A model generated the notes under the pieces. The model ran no database searches, was not told the DNA's origin, and was given only the letters and a program-made list of their open reading frames with translations. Shown here one piece after another: positions 12,275-25,140 of a stretch of 64,000 bases of DNA. Within the stretch, counting starts at the first letter, position 1. Each line of letters opens with the position of its first letter. The position numbers were made by a program, and so were the translations under genes. Source of the DNA: Cloeon dipterum (taxonomy: Eukaryota > Arthropoda > Insecta > Ephemeroptera > Baetidae); contig NC_088786.1 in the NCBI RefSeq assembly GCF_949628265.1, positions 33,315,681 to 33,379,680 on the forward strand. Reading direction: 5' to 3'.

Positions 12275-13570
12275 ATTTTTCAACCTTTCTATGCACAAAT
12301 GATCTGTTTAATTTACACGCCATTCTTTGCTTTAGTTATCGTTTTATTATTAAATAATTTGACGTATATTACATTACAAAGTTAATATTTACTCTTTAGT
12401 TAATTTAAGCTTCACGGTGTTTGTTTTGCTTACGCAGTGATTCTGAAGCATTTGAATCGAGCACAATTTGCACCTCTCGTTTCACTAGGTTGAATCAATG
12501 TCGCACCAACCTGTGAACAACGGTCTTCGACGCCTGCTGGCAAGGTCCAAGCTTACGTTCTCATTCCGCTCTAAAAAATCTGAATCTGGTATTTTGCAAC
12601 CAAGCTGCTGTGGGTCTGTGCGCTGTGCTAAATCTTAATCACTCTCTCAAAGTAAACAAAACAGTGCACCTTGGTAATAGACACACAAACTAAGTTAAGG
12701 CGAGTTTCTCTCAATCTTCTTTCCAGTACAAGTCAATGTCTTCGCTTATTCTCTATTGGAAATCAAAACTGACTGTCAAATATACCACTGAATGTTGTCA
12801 CAATACTGTAACCATTCTATGAAAATACGTAGCAGTTCCTCGTCAGATGTTGATGTTGGTGATCGTTACGCGCGCGCGCCCCCACGTTAATGTCTGCGCT
12901 GTAGTTTTCCTTGTTGTCAAGAGGCCTACCAAGTAACAGCAATTTTCATTCGTGACCCCCTGCCCTGTACGCCCGCCAACCAATCTACACAATTGTTACA
13001 CTCGTAGGACGCTTATTTGATCAATAAACAGACTATTTTTGTAAGAAATATAATATTGTACTCTTGGATATTGAAAATCGAGGTGCTGCTGATAGGCTAT
13101 TCATCTTCTGAAACTCCAAATAATCATTTTCTTCGGTTACGAAACCACGTAGTTTGTAGATATTTACGATGTGCGCCAATAAAATAAAATGCGTTGTTGA
13201 ATACGTTTTATATTACTCCATGGTCAACACATTAAAATATTCTTACTTAGTACATGAAGTGTGGATAAGGCAACACTGCCTTTGTAAATGCAAAGAAGCA
13301 AACAATGGTATTTCTCTTTAAATTCTTTGGCAGAGTGAAGAATAAATGATTTGAACTATAATCGGTAAAAAGTAATTACAGTAGTAAGAAATAAGCCTAA
13401 CGTGAGTAAACTTCATACAAAACGAGATTTGCTTCTGCTCACAAAAGGAACTGTCAAACTTGTCAACTATTATTGCACTTTTTGCAAAATATTGGAAAAA
13501 TAATGAAATAAGATACCACCGCATGTGGGGTCAGTGTTTAAAACAGTCACAGCTAGGTCCAGAGTGTCGC
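12275..13570. other. 3' flanks of G-gamma-1 and ARIP4, no gene recognised
   Basis: About 1.3 kb lies between the two convergent stop codons. It contains a short GC alternating tract (about 12869-12880) and several AATAAA-type hexamers on both strands, as expected for long 3' UTRs. One 46-codon plus-strand frame at 12498-12638 begins MSHQPVNNGLRRLLARSKL and is rich in Arg, Lys and Ser. It has no recognisable family and is probably chance or a downstream UTR frame. Confidence 0.5.
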
Positions 13571-16500
13571 TCATAACTGCTGATGAGAGTAATGGTGACC
13601 GCTGCTCTGCGACGAGGAACTAAACATTGGGTTGAAGCCGGACTGCTGCTGATATGTATCACTTTCCTGCGCATACTCTGGCGGCGCGTACATCTCTGCG
13701 GTGATAACATTTTGGTACATGTTACTGTTGCCGCCGAAGTTGTACTGCGAAGCGTATGCGTTGTTTGAGGCAAAGTTCGGTCTGTGGAATGCGCTGTAGG
13801 AATTGTTGCCGTATGGCTGCTGCTGCTGCGGCGGCTGCTGATGCGGCTGCTGCTGCTGCTGTTGCTGCATTTGCTGATCGTAGGCGTTGTAGTTCTGCTG
13901 GTATGCAAGGTTGCTCTGCATCTCTGCATTGGTGGCGACGATGCCGCCGCCGCTAGAGCGCAATGGAGGCTGTCGGTAATGCTGCTGTCGCTCGTGCTGC
14001 ATGTTGTAGGAGGGATGGAAATTGCTCCTCATCAACGTGTGCGGCAACGGGATTGAGTTGATGCCTTTGTCCAAGGCCGACATCTGTTGGTTGTTGTAGG
14101 CGGGAGGCGCCATGCCACCAGGCGAGTTGCTGCCACTGCTGCATGAGGTCAGGTCATGGACGTCCGGTTGCACCTGGCCATGTGCAGAGTGGTTCAACGC
14201 CTGTCCAGAAGGCCACGACGTGATGGTCAGCTCAGAGTTTCGCGGTAGCAGGTTCCTCACCGCGTTGGGCACGTTGTTATTGTTGTTAATATTCCCATTC
14301 TTCAAATTGGATTTCAAGGCAGTGATCTGTCCGTTCCTGAATTGCATGAGTACGCCCTTTGGACTCTTCATGATCATCACCTTCTCGCCGGCCTTCAGGG
14401 CGGTCTCCTGGGACCCCATGGTGTTGAACGTCATATCTTTTCGTAAGTGGAACTCCCTCACACTCATTCCCTGCTGCTCAAAAAATTCGGCCGGGCGCCA
14501 GTTCGGAGGCGACGTTGGAGGAACTCGGCTCGGACGCACTGTAGGTGCCGCGTGTTGTTCTTGTCTGTAAATTGTCGACAGTTAGTAGTCAGAAATTGAG
14601 CGTGAAAAGCTGATTTGGAAAGATAAGAAAATCTTAAATAGGAGCGTCTGAAGGGACCAACCATCGATTTGACTTGATTAAATGAAACAAAAGAACTCGA
14701 GGTAGGAATAAATTTATTTCCTATGATACATGAGTACAAAATCGCAAGCTGCTAAGTAACTAACAAGTCAAATCGGGTTAGTTCAATCACTATCAGAAAG
14801 AGTAAATACTTGGTTTACATTATTACAAATGCTTTCGTTTGGCTGAGAATTGTTAGACGAGTGACTGAGCGGCCCGAAAGCGGTAGCAAAACTCGACCGT
14901 ATGGTTTCGACAAGATTGTTTCTTAGCAGCGGCGGATGCTGCGATCCAAAGAATTGTCTTGAATCAGCGTAAATAGGCGGAGTGGAGGAGAAAATTCTTT
15001 GAAAAGGTGGAGATGGTTCTTGCCTGATTGAATGCGTCGGCGGCGTTGCGTGCACGATTCCTCCTCCAGACGTGCTGAATGAGCCTTGCTGCCCTCCGTA
15101 GTAGTTGTTGAAGCTGGGCTTTGTGTTGGCTTGTTTTTCCTGGTCGTAATGCCTCTGAGCAAGCCGCTTCTCGGCTTTTGACAGCTTCTTGTCCTTACGG
15201 TCGATCAGGAGAGACTCGTGTTGGAACGGCGACTGCATCACAAATAATCAGCAATCTTCAAATATTAGGGACAAATAAATATTTACCTTGGTCAGAAGAG
15301 TGCCGTATCTCTCGAGCAATTTTTGCAGGACGGAGTCAGTGCTGTACTTGCTTGCATCCTCAGACAGATCTATGATCGCACCTTCTTCCTCAGAATCACA
15401 CAGAAGGTTACTCGAATCCTTCATCGACAGGTGGGCATCTGGGTTGAGTTCGTCAACGACGCGGTCCGCCATACCCTGCTTGCTGACCTGTCGATCGTAG
15501 ATCCTTTTCTCCATGCAGTTGTCCATCACTAGACGGTACACGTAGCATGGCTTCATTTGACCATATCTAGGGGGAAAAGAGGGACAGCATAAGACTCTTT
15601 CAATATGCTTCAATCAAATCACAAAGTACCTGTACACTCGACAGACAGCTTGTGTGTCGTGGCAGGGATTCCAGGAGGCGTCAAACACAATCACACGGTT
15701 GGCGCCCACCAAATTGATTCCTAAACTGCCTGCCTTGGTCGACACCAGGAAAAGTGAAACCTTCTCGTTAGCGTTGAACTCATTAATCAGTCTTTCTCTT
15801 TCAATGGCGGGGGTGTTACCATCGAGTCCTGCAGAAGACAAATCAACAAATTAAATAGGTGCTTAGTTTAATTCTGTGTAACTTTTCCAATTCATAAATT
15901 TGCCACTCATTATGATTGCCCATTATACAAAGGCTTGGCGCACAACAAGTGTCAAAATTATCGCCCCATTTCTCTATTGTCTGTTTATGATAATCTTGAA
16001 ACAAAATTCATTGAATTTCACTACGCTCATTACTGTTGCCGATTTTCAATTATTGATATTAAATATTTTCTTAAAAAAATGTTTCTCAAACTTAGTTGTG
16101 TGTTCTGTTTAATAAGGGAGCAAATCTTACTGAAGTAATGGACGTTTTTGGTCCATTTCTCGTTTGTTCCGGGAACTAAGTTCTTATGGAGGTAATCTTC
16201 TATCATGTTCAGCGTGTACAGCGACTGGCTGAAGAGGAGGACGCGGTCATTGATCTTCGAACACTCCTCTAAAATGCAGAATACCGCCTGCATCTTGGGA
16301 CCTTGCTCAATCAGGCCCGGTATGTACTCTTTCATGATCTCAAAGGCCTGTAAAGACGAAAGTAAATATCTCAATAGCTTCATTTTCGAGACACTACTTA
16401 CCCAATCATAAGAGATAGAATTGCTGTCATCTTTCCCGGACTTTGGCATGTTAGAGCCTTTCGACTCTTCCTCCCTTGAGTTGTTTTCGATCTTCTCGTC

Positions 16501-19500
16501 AATCATCTTCTCCATTGACTGGATCTCTTCCCCCTTCTTGTCGCTCATATCCATCATGGCCTCATTATTAGGCTTGAGGGTAGTTGGTAGCATTCCGTAT
16601 GCATTATCAAACTGGCCTCCGAACGAGCTCTGGCTCTGACCGTATCCACCCTGCTGCGGCCAGCACTGCTGCTGCGATTGAAAGCTCTGGCCCATTGCGA
16701 GCGAGTTGTACGGTTCTTGATGCTCAGCGCCGGCCTGAAACTGGTTTGATGGCTGCTGGTAACACTGCTGCTGCGAGCTGTTGAAGTAAGCCTGCTGCTG
16801 CTGCTGGTACAACTGCTGGTTGTAATGATTGGACGACTCTCCATAGCCGAGGTTCTGATTGAACTGGAAGTCTTGGTTTTGAGCTGAGTGAGACGCGTCT
16901 TGGTTTGGAGCGATCGCCTTAACAACCACGTCAACCTTTGCCTTAGTCACCAGCTTAGCAGTCTTCTTGGGTCGGGTTTTCTACAAAACGAGGATTTAAA
17001 AACAATAAACTACAATTTTTTCTGCTATCTACCTTGCCAGATTGGGCTGGGCCAGCCGACCCCTCGATTGTCCCGTCAATGAGTTCCTCCAAATCCGAAT
17101 CCTTTCCCATCTTATTATTATTGATGTGGTGGTAGAGTATGTCCGGATGGTTCCAAATCTGAAATTATAATACAATCAGCTTTTCCTAGCAACAGTTTTC
17201 CACTGGTTTCAACTTTCAACCAACCTTGGTGAATACAGCGAACGCTTTCAATGGATTTGTCGCGGCCTTTGTTTTGAGATACACCTTCTTATAACCTGAG
17301 CAGAGTTTTTTCTGTAAATCTCCCATTCTGAGCAGCAGAACAAATTCCTTCTTTGGCGGGAGGGCTTTTTGCAAGACATCGTGGCTTCGCCTAATTTAAG
17401 AAAGAAATGTGGATTATACACATGAAAATTACATTACACGGAGAGGATAATAATTCAGAACTGATCGAATTGTTACAAGATCCAAGAATTAAAAACATAA
17501 CTATGCATTATAATTAAACGTACCTTTGAACAAATCCATTGAGCAGGGAATGCAAAACGTGGGCGCGGTAGCGCATAGTCCTTTTATCGTCAGGAGTGCT
17601 GTCATGGCAATTGCCATTTGAAATTGGGCGTTCAAACATGTTAGAAAACTCATTTTTTGTGCCCAAATAGTTTGGTCGGACAAAATCAACCATGCACCAG
17701 TACTCCAATAGGTTGTTCTGCAATGGGTAGCCGGTAAGCACAACACGCCGCTTTGTCTGTATGCTCTTCAGAGCGTGAGAGGTCGTTGCGAGGTGGTTTT
17801 TTATTCTGTGACCCTCGTCACAAATCACAAGGTCCGGTCCTGGCTTTAACAGCGCGTCATGTACTTCTAAAAATGAATGGGCTTTAGTATTTTTTAATTA
17901 TATCTAATAGCTCAGAAACAAGTGTTAACGTAAAATGCTTGCTAAAACTATCAACAAAATAATTATAGTCTAAACTAACCCTTAGCTTTTAGAAATTATT
18001 GCAAAAGCATAATTTTTTCACCACATTATTGGCAATATTCCTTCACACTTTGCAACAAACACATACCATTCCACAGAAGTTTCTTCTTCGCGTCATTCTC
18101 TTCAACGTCAACCAGTTGCGTGAACCTTTTTTTCTTACTGCTCGTCTTGTCTTTACGCAGGCAGAGATTCCGATAACACTCGTAGCCGATGAGGAGCACA
18201 CCCCCATCCGCTTTCCACTGACGAATAACCTGAAAGTTGTAAGTTTAGTGTAAAAGCAGAGCGCGGGTGCAATGTGAATGCAAACCTTTGCTCTAGCCAC
18301 AAGAGTTTTCTGCGCATCATTCAGTAAATGCAGCTTGAAGTTTCTTGGTCGGAAATCTGCTTTGGCGTTGGCAGGCGCCACTTCGGGGATCCACATGTCA
18401 AACTCCGCGAGCCAATTTTGCAGCGTGTTTATTGGCATGACACATAACACGCGACGACCGTCCGTGTGCCGCAAAAAGATATCACAGAAGGATACAACCT
18501 TAAATGAGAAATATTGTATTAAGGAACGGGTTTTCCCAGTTAGAAAGGTGAACTTTTGCTTCAGAAAACAACAACGTACGATGAACATTGGCAAGAAACA
18601 AGTCAAATTATTCCGTCGTTTTTTAATTGTTTGTTCTGTTAAATTAAATTACTGTAAAATATGCTACAAAGCAAGCGCTTTTTACAGGTAGAATCCCAAC
18701 GTTTAACTATTAAAATTCCACAATTATTATAGCTTATACTATTGAGACATCCAGAATAAAGCTTTTATAGTGAAGTAACAACTTGTCTATAAATTCAAGA
18801 ATTGATTTAACAAAATATAACTAATTGATCAAAAAATTACGAAACTTTCAGAAGGCGTAAGTGATCCTTGGTTTAAGCGAGAGGTAAATGAATCACGCGT
18901 TTAGCTAGCTACCTGCAGAGTTTTTCCCAGACCCATTGAGTGCGCTAGTATGCAGCCAAAGCCTTCATTCGCCCTGCATCTCTCTAGTGACTCAATGACG
19001 TTGTCGTACAAGAAACGAATGCCGCCAATTTGATGTGGCTTGATGACACGCGCGATCTATAGAGAAAACAGAACATAAGAGCCTCTAGCCATCATTTGCA
19101 TTGAATAAAATACCTGAGGTGCAAGAAATACACCTGGCTCGCCTTTCGAAAATTCATGCACGTTGATGAGTACTCGACCCTGATCGTCTGGAATATTGAA
19201 TTGATCTTTAGTGTGGCTACCAGAATTGGTTGGGTCGTCAATTTCTTCTTCTTCATCAGTAACAGCAACTACCATGCAGTCGTCGTCGTCGCTGCTGATT
19301 GTGACCTCTGCAAATTCATTAAACAAGCGTTAAATCCATTAATAATATTATAATTAATAATGGCTTCTCCTGGTAAATATAAAACTAACTTTAATGTAAG
19401 CCTGCTTGCCTGTTGCATAAGAGAAATTGTGCAATATTATAGCCATAACGGTAATCCCAAAATCTTATTTATGACTGCTGCATTTCTGGTTATGGTTACT

Positions 19501-20910
19501 TAAAGGGATTTTGGGAAATTTAAGAAAAGATCGAGTCATGTTGAATTTATTACGTCATTCGTTTGATTAATGCTTTGATTAACAAACAGTTTCCAGCTAA
19601 TTTGACGTGAATGTGTCAATAAAAATACCAAGGGCCTAAACTTAATTTTATATATCTTCCTCAATCTAAAGTTAAAGTGTTTATATCTAAAGGAACTCTA
19701 AAAATCGTCTGCTAGCATTCAGCGCTCCGCAGGTTTGAAATGACAAATGAAAAGCCATGCAAAAAGTCACTGGACATCAGAATACCGTTAACGCACAAAT
19801 GAATCATTCAAATGGCTAGAAAGAAAGCAAAGTAAGACTTTCCAAGCATGAATAGCAGTAAAATATTATTTGACGTGCGCCTTGTAAAAATATTATCAAT
19901 TTATTTAACAATAATTTAAAAAAATAAAATGAGCCATTAACGCCTTCAAAAATAAGAAAGTGAAGCAAGGAAGTCTGTTAAAAAAAAACATGCATACCTT
20001 CTGGCTTAATACTTTCAGGATCTTCCTGAGCAACGGTGGCACTAGCGTGTTTCACAGCATTGGTGATCTGGACTGAGGGGTGCAATTTTTTGGCGTCAGC
20101 GAGGTGGGGCATACTCAGATGTTCAAGGACGGTTTTTCTCAAGGTGGGATTGGCGGTGTCGTACATGGGATCTTCCTCAAAAGAGTTCCAACTGCCAAAC
20201 GACGGAAGCTGATTGTTTTCGACGAAAGGTTTTTGGTCTCCACCAACAGGGGTGATGACACAGTTATCCAGTCTCCCCAAATGCTGCATTTGTTTATTTT
20301 GCTCGCGCATGTAGCGTTGAAACTCTAATTGTCGCTCTTGCACTCGAATCAGTCTTTCCATCTCCTTCCTCTGCGCAGCTTTTGTCTCCTCGTCAAGTAC
20401 GTCTTCCGTCATCACTTCCCTGATGTTCTTCCTCAGGTTTTTCGGCCGCTTCTCTTTCAGTTGCTGGTCATTCTCGCTTTCGCTGTCGGTGTTTTCCTCT
20501 TTTTTCACCTTCGCCTCTCTCTTCCTTTTCCGCTTCTTTTTCTTAATGGTATCCTTCTCCGAATCCGAATTCTTCCGCTTTTTGATCGAATTGCACAAGG
20601 ATGGCGACACATCAGACTTAATCTCCTCATCTACTTCAGGTCCATTTTCTGGCACGTGGACTTTTTCCTCACTATCACTCTTGCACTCTCCGTTGATTTC
20701 ACCCTGCTTTTCCGCTTCATCCTCGTCTTCGTTGTCGCCGTCTTCGGCCGCAGAGGCTTTATTATCCTCAGACGACTCACTGTCTACACCTTCAGACTCG
20801 AGGTCCTCCTGCCTGACGTCCTCCTCGTCACCAGCAGTCTCCATGACTGGTCCAGTGGGCACGAAAATCTTTTGAATCGTCACCTCGGGAAGACTTTTGA
20901 ATGGCTCCAT
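13571..20910 (-). CDS. RAD54L2: SNF2-family helicase ARIP4 (RAD54-like 2)
   Basis: ARIP4 is a nuclear SNF2/ATRX-subfamily DNA-dependent ATPase linked to steroid-receptor transcription. The first coding exon (20910-19998) is acidic with Lys-rich runs and the family segment [20 protein letters not shown]. Then follow 19307-19114, 19056-18913 (Walker A HSMGLGKT), 18498-18286, 18229-18067, 17866-17524 (DEGH box, [10 protein letters not shown]), 17390-17225, 17158-17033, 16980-16402 (Gln-rich insert), 16347-16131, 15828-15630 (motifs [23 protein letters not shown] and [10 protein letters not shown]), 15566-15287 and 15233 to about 14800. The last exon (about 14560-13571) has [13 protein letters not shown], the ARIP4 C-terminal block, and a CAG-encoded polyglutamine tract. 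About 1,650 residues. The junction into the last exon is unresolved, and a shorter isoform stopping at 14783 is possible. The ATG abuts a splice acceptor; a 5' UTR exon lies above 20971. Confidence 0.92.
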
Positions 20911-20970
20911 CTAAACAATCGAGGTTACTTACAGTTAGTGGGGTTTGTGGCCGCGTGCGAAAAAACTTAC

Positions 20971-21060
20971 TTCTCCCGTTGCAATCAATATTAATTAATT
21001 ATTGATGGCGTCCAGTCATAGTAAACACGGCCGTAAACTATCCTGTTTGCCAAGGGATGA
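20971..21060 (-). other. Probable 5' UTR exon of ARIP4
   Basis: On the minus strand a GGGAGAA|GTAAGT donor at 20970/20971 precedes a short intron ending TTGTTTAG directly before the ARIP4 ATG. The exon's 5' limit is not defined by the sequence. Confidence 0.45.
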
Positions 21061-23092
21061 CGAACGGGCTTTGTGTATAGTCCGGAATTCGGCGACTCAC
21101 AACTTTCCTCTTCGCTTGATCACTTGCTACCCCCTCAGGTCTTGCACAACCTGACGCTACGGCGGCAGGGGATGTCGCCGAGATGGATACGGGGCTCACT
21201 AGCACAACAGCAATGCAAGCTCAATTATCGAACTTTATGTCCCGATTTCGATCTGTCAGGAAAAAAATAAATTATTTATCCTCCATTCCTCTCTTCGTTC
21301 TGCTCTAATCGAGTGACAGAGATCGCAAACTGCACTTGCGAAAGCTGCAGGGCCGCGATATTAGCTACGATGAACTCTAGAGGCGCTGCGAATTTGCGAG
21401 GGCACATGGAATGGTGTTCACGGATCACGTTTTGAGCAAGCAATGTGGTGAGTGGTGACACAATGGCGGCCGCAGCCGACTGCATGTAGTTCTTATATAC
21501 GCCGATGGTAACGCCATCTGTGAAAAGATTTCAACACTTACTTTTCCAAGGAGCCTTTTGTTCTTTTGTCTCTAAAGTAGCGAATAGGAGATACGAGGTT
21601 GTCCTGTGAAGCCAATGGCCGTCCAGAATCCAGAACTCTTGCCTAACATTTACATTTAAAAATAGCCGCGAAAATTGCCATTCAATTAAAATGAAGAAAT
21701 TAATTATATCGGCGTCCTGCATCTCGAAAAATGCTCGGATTTTAAAAAACCAAGCATTTTTGGAATCTGCACTTCATGCCGATTCAAAAAATGTGTGGAC
21801 CATATCCGGACACTTTCGAAAATATTTTGATTTGTCATCCATGTGGAAACTTGGAAAATCTTTGCAGCTCTGTGTTTCGTAAACTATGCTAGATAGAAGA
21901 ATTTTAATTGGTGCTCGTTTCTTACTGCACTTAATACTAAAAATTGGTGACGAGTATATTCCGATTCGCCGGGCGGAACTTATGATTTTTGGTCGAAATT
22001 AAAAGCAGCTTTTTCGGTGGATAGAAAACCTTTTTTCCGAATTTCTACAGAAATAATGTCCTTCTCAGCCCCCAGACGGGACGGGACAGGAAGCTCATGA
22101 CGGGACGAATTTTGTATTTCGTGAGAGTGGGGACGGGACCGGAACAATGGACAATCTGCAGCGGGACGATCCGCGAGGAACAGTTTTATCGGCAGCATTA
22201 AAAAAGCTTAAAGATTTTCAGTGTGTCAGCTCGAGGAGGAAAAGAAGCAATAAATGCACCACTGGTTATTTGCGCGAAAAACAGCTGGAAAAACCCTAGT
22301 TTGGTTTTATTCACATTTTTCCAAAATTATTAACCCCGAAAGAGTGATATATTTTGTGCCAAAGCTGTCAGAAATTTTGGAATATTACGATGAGAGTCCA
22401 AATTTTCGGTCTATCTTGGTAAAACCAGTGCAGTTCGCAACAGCCTGCATTTTTTCGGAAAAAACCACAGCATTTCAAAAACTGTTGTTCTGCAATTTGG
22501 CACATTTTTTCCGAAACACGTGCATTTTTATAGAAAATAAAATATAGGGATTTTTAAAAATCAGTAAAAATGCTAGTGGTTTCACCAAAAGACAAACCAT
22601 ATTAATGTAACACAAATCGCAAGTTTCCAAACTTATTTTAAAGCACGAAATGTGATATTTTCGGGGCTATGTCGGGTTAATTCGGTTCCTTCAGCTCCTT
22701 GGGCCGTTTGTTGGCCTATTTTCATCCAAATCTAATAAAAAAAAAGCTGCCCAAATTATGTATTCAATAGTTTCCGCTAGAATAAAAAACACGCAAAGCG
22801 AATTTTGCACTCTTGAAGTGGGGGCCGCGGAGTCCTAAGTACCTGAGGAAGCTCTCGGTTTAATTAATTTTCCTGTGTGCAAACTGCAAAGACGGAAAAA
22901 TCAAGGATATGGTAGTTTTTCCCGTTAGCTCTAACAGAAATATGATAAAATCAATTTAATGAGGAGCGGGCCGAACGGCCAAAGCGGTAGTTATGCAACA
23001 AGCGTAACGAAAATGAAACTTTATTTATCGATCTCTTTATGATTTTTTCTTTGATTTTGAAATAACAATTTTAGCAAAAACAAAGAGTTGAA
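21061..23092. other. Gene-free AT-rich stretch upstream of ARIP4
   Basis: No frame here resembles a known protein. 22065-22190 is a patch rich in GGGACGGGAC-type runs, similar in style to the ends of the hAT element at 26383-27200, and may be degraded mobile DNA. A ~45 bp AT-rich block at about 22532-22572 recurs at about 23690-23732. Confidence 0.4.
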
Positions 23093-23250
23093 CACTGCAA
23101 GTCAGGGGTGAGAAAATGTCACTGCGCTGCAGTGAGAAAATCTCACCCTGCTGTATGTCACTATACCTGGGGTGTCAAAAGGTGAGTTTTTCGCACCGCG
23201 CAGCAGTGACATGCGACGGGTTGAGATTTTCTCACCCCTGATTTGCAGTG
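23093..23250. mobile_element. Fold-back / MITE-like element with inverted termini
   Basis: The two ends are near-perfect inverted repeats: CACTGCAA(G/A)TCAGGGG followed by TGAGAAAAT on both sides, about 25 bp with one mismatch. The interior contains further GTGAGAAAATCTCAC-type palindromes, so the single strand would fold along almost its whole 158 bp. No transposase and no clear target-site duplication are seen, so superfamily is undecided (a CACTA- or hAT-like terminal CAC is all that can be said). Confidence 0.65.
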
Positions 23251-23257
23251 AATAATC

Positions 23258-23440
23258 CGGGTGACCCACCGGGGTTTCGCCCGGATTACCACTTTTAAAT
23301 TTACACAATTTGTCAATTTTTCAATATTTTTTAAGCTTGCCTCAATAAAATTTCTTGACGTACACGTTTGAATATGATATTTTTCACACGTCTCGCCACG
23401 AAAATTGCATCTACAGTCAATATTTAGGTCATATTCATAG
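23258..23440 (+). repeat. Direct repeat A, copy 1
   Basis: About 180 bp recurs in the same orientation at 23803-23990. Shared landmarks include GGGGTTTC.CCCGG, TACCACTTTTAAATTTACAC and GAATATGATATTTTTCACAC followed by GTCTCGCCACGAAAATT. Divergence is roughly 10-15 percent by eye, with a small insertion in copy 2. Probably a dispersed repeat. The two copies flank a displaced ARIP4 fragment. Confidence 0.75.
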
Positions 23441-23690
23441 AATTTCACTACTAATTATACCGTTGCCAATTTTCAATGATTGATTGATGAATAATTTCTT
23501 TAAAAAATGTTTTCTGTTAAAAAATGGATAAAATCTTACGGATTTGATGGACGTTTTTGGTCCAATTCTCGTTAATTCCGGGAACTAAGTTCTTATGAAG
23601 GTAATCTTCTATCATGTTCAGCGTGTACAGCGACTGGCTGAAGAGAAGGACGCGGTCATTGACTTTCGAACACTCATCTAAAGTGCAGGA
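23437..23690 (-). pseudogene. Duplicated fragment of an ARIP4 exon and its intron
   Basis: This segment matches 16012-16285 inside the ARIP4 gene at about 90 percent identity by eye. The match covers roughly 150 bp of the 3' part of the exon at 16131-16347 (the segment encoding the [17 protein letters not shown] region) plus adjoining intron. The splice-donor position is retained. Because intron is included, it arose by DNA duplication and not by retrotransposition of an mRNA. It is too short and isolated to be expressed as protein. It lies ~2.5 kb upstream of the ARIP4 5' end and between two direct copies of repeat A. Confidence 0.8.
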
Positions 23691-23802
23691 TAGAAAATAA
23701 AAAATAGGGATTTACAAAAATCAGTAAAAATATGGGACGCGACAGCTACAAACGCGGCACGCTTGACCGTCAATTCTTGGAAATATTATGGGTGGCCCAC
23801 GG

Positions 23803-23990
23803 GCAGCGGGCGACCCATGGGGGTTTCACCCGGTAATTACCACTTTTAAATTTACACATTTCTTTTTCAATATATTTTTAAACTTCCTCAATAAAACTTC
23901 TTGCCGTACACGTTTGAATATGATATTTTTCACACGTCTCGCCACGAAAATTACATCATCTATGATACAGTCAATATTTAGGTTCATAAA
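23803..23990 (+). repeat. Direct repeat A, copy 2
   Basis: Second copy of the repeat described at 23258-23440, same orientation, with an extra ~8 bp (CATCTATGAT region) before the shared CAGTCAATATTTAGG. Confidence 0.75.
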
Positions 23991-25140
23991 ATGGAAAGCA
24001 AAGCATAACCATGTCAAGCAAATCTTGTTAAAATATATCATGTCTGTCGGTAAACTCTGGAACAGTTCTTATCTCCTGACGCAACAAAATACAAACTTCA
24101 ACGGAATACCATAGAATTTTACAAAAATATAAAGGGGTGCAAGATTTTGTTGTCCGAATGGGTCTCTCACAGGTTCATCTGTCGGCCAGATGTGGGTGTG
24201 AGTGCTCTTTGTAACGCATTATGGAATAACAAATATTATTGTTACTTTTCCCCTTTTTTAGCTCTATGCACTGTGAAGCGGGTATAAATGCAGGAAATAA
24301 TATTGGAAGTAGGAATTATTATATCTTTCAAAGGTATAATGCGCAAATGATTTTTACAAAATTATTATACGCTTGATATTAAATGTGGAACTACAAAATA
24401 ATATGATAACGCAAGTTTGCGCTGACATAAAAAAAACAAGTAGTAAAAGGAAATATGTCCTAGGCACTGAGAGATTCATTGCAAGAAAACGACACAAAAT
24501 GACCACCCATTTGTTAGAATAAATCCTAAGAGCACTTCCCTTTTACTGTTCGAGCAGATGGTGCACTTCCTGCACTGCCCAGCAAATTAATGGAGCTGCT
24601 AACAAATGACAAGTCGAACAAAAAATGTCAAGTCAAAGCATTCAGGTTAGCAAGATGTTTCGTTCTGTATCCTGACTTTCCTCTCCTCTCTCCATAGAAT
24701 TGCCGCGAAGAACAGCGTGGGAAATCAAGACAAGTATTTAAATAGAACCCCTAAACCCCCAAAATTAAAAAAATGTATAAAACCTCTATAGCAATTTTTA
24801 AAGCAACATTTTTTCTTTTTGTGTCAGTTTAGATAACCCAAATGTATGCTGAAATAGTCCGATAATGATTTTCTATTTAATTAAATTCAATTAATGCTTT
24901 TAGTTTCAAAAATTATTCAGACACCCGAGTTTGGCAAAGTCTGAAAATTTTTCTAAGTCATTCCTTGTCTGGGAATAAATATGGAATAATGAATAGGATT
25001 AATGTAGGACTAATCTTCAGGACTGTAAAAAGATATTCCTATATAATAATCCGCGAAATTTTTCAAAGTGTCTATTTCGACTATTCCAAGAAAATTACGA
25101 ATATTTGAAAAATGCGACCACTCGAGGTTGTTTTCATGTT
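23991..25140. other. Gene-free AT-rich stretch
   Basis: I see no coding frame of any length, no tRNA-like fold and no repeat with a second copy in the window. Confidence 0.4.

Noticed and set aside
21276-21485. 69-codon minus-strand frame upstream of ARIP4
   Set aside because: Short and without family resemblance; better explained as promoter or 5' flank sequence.
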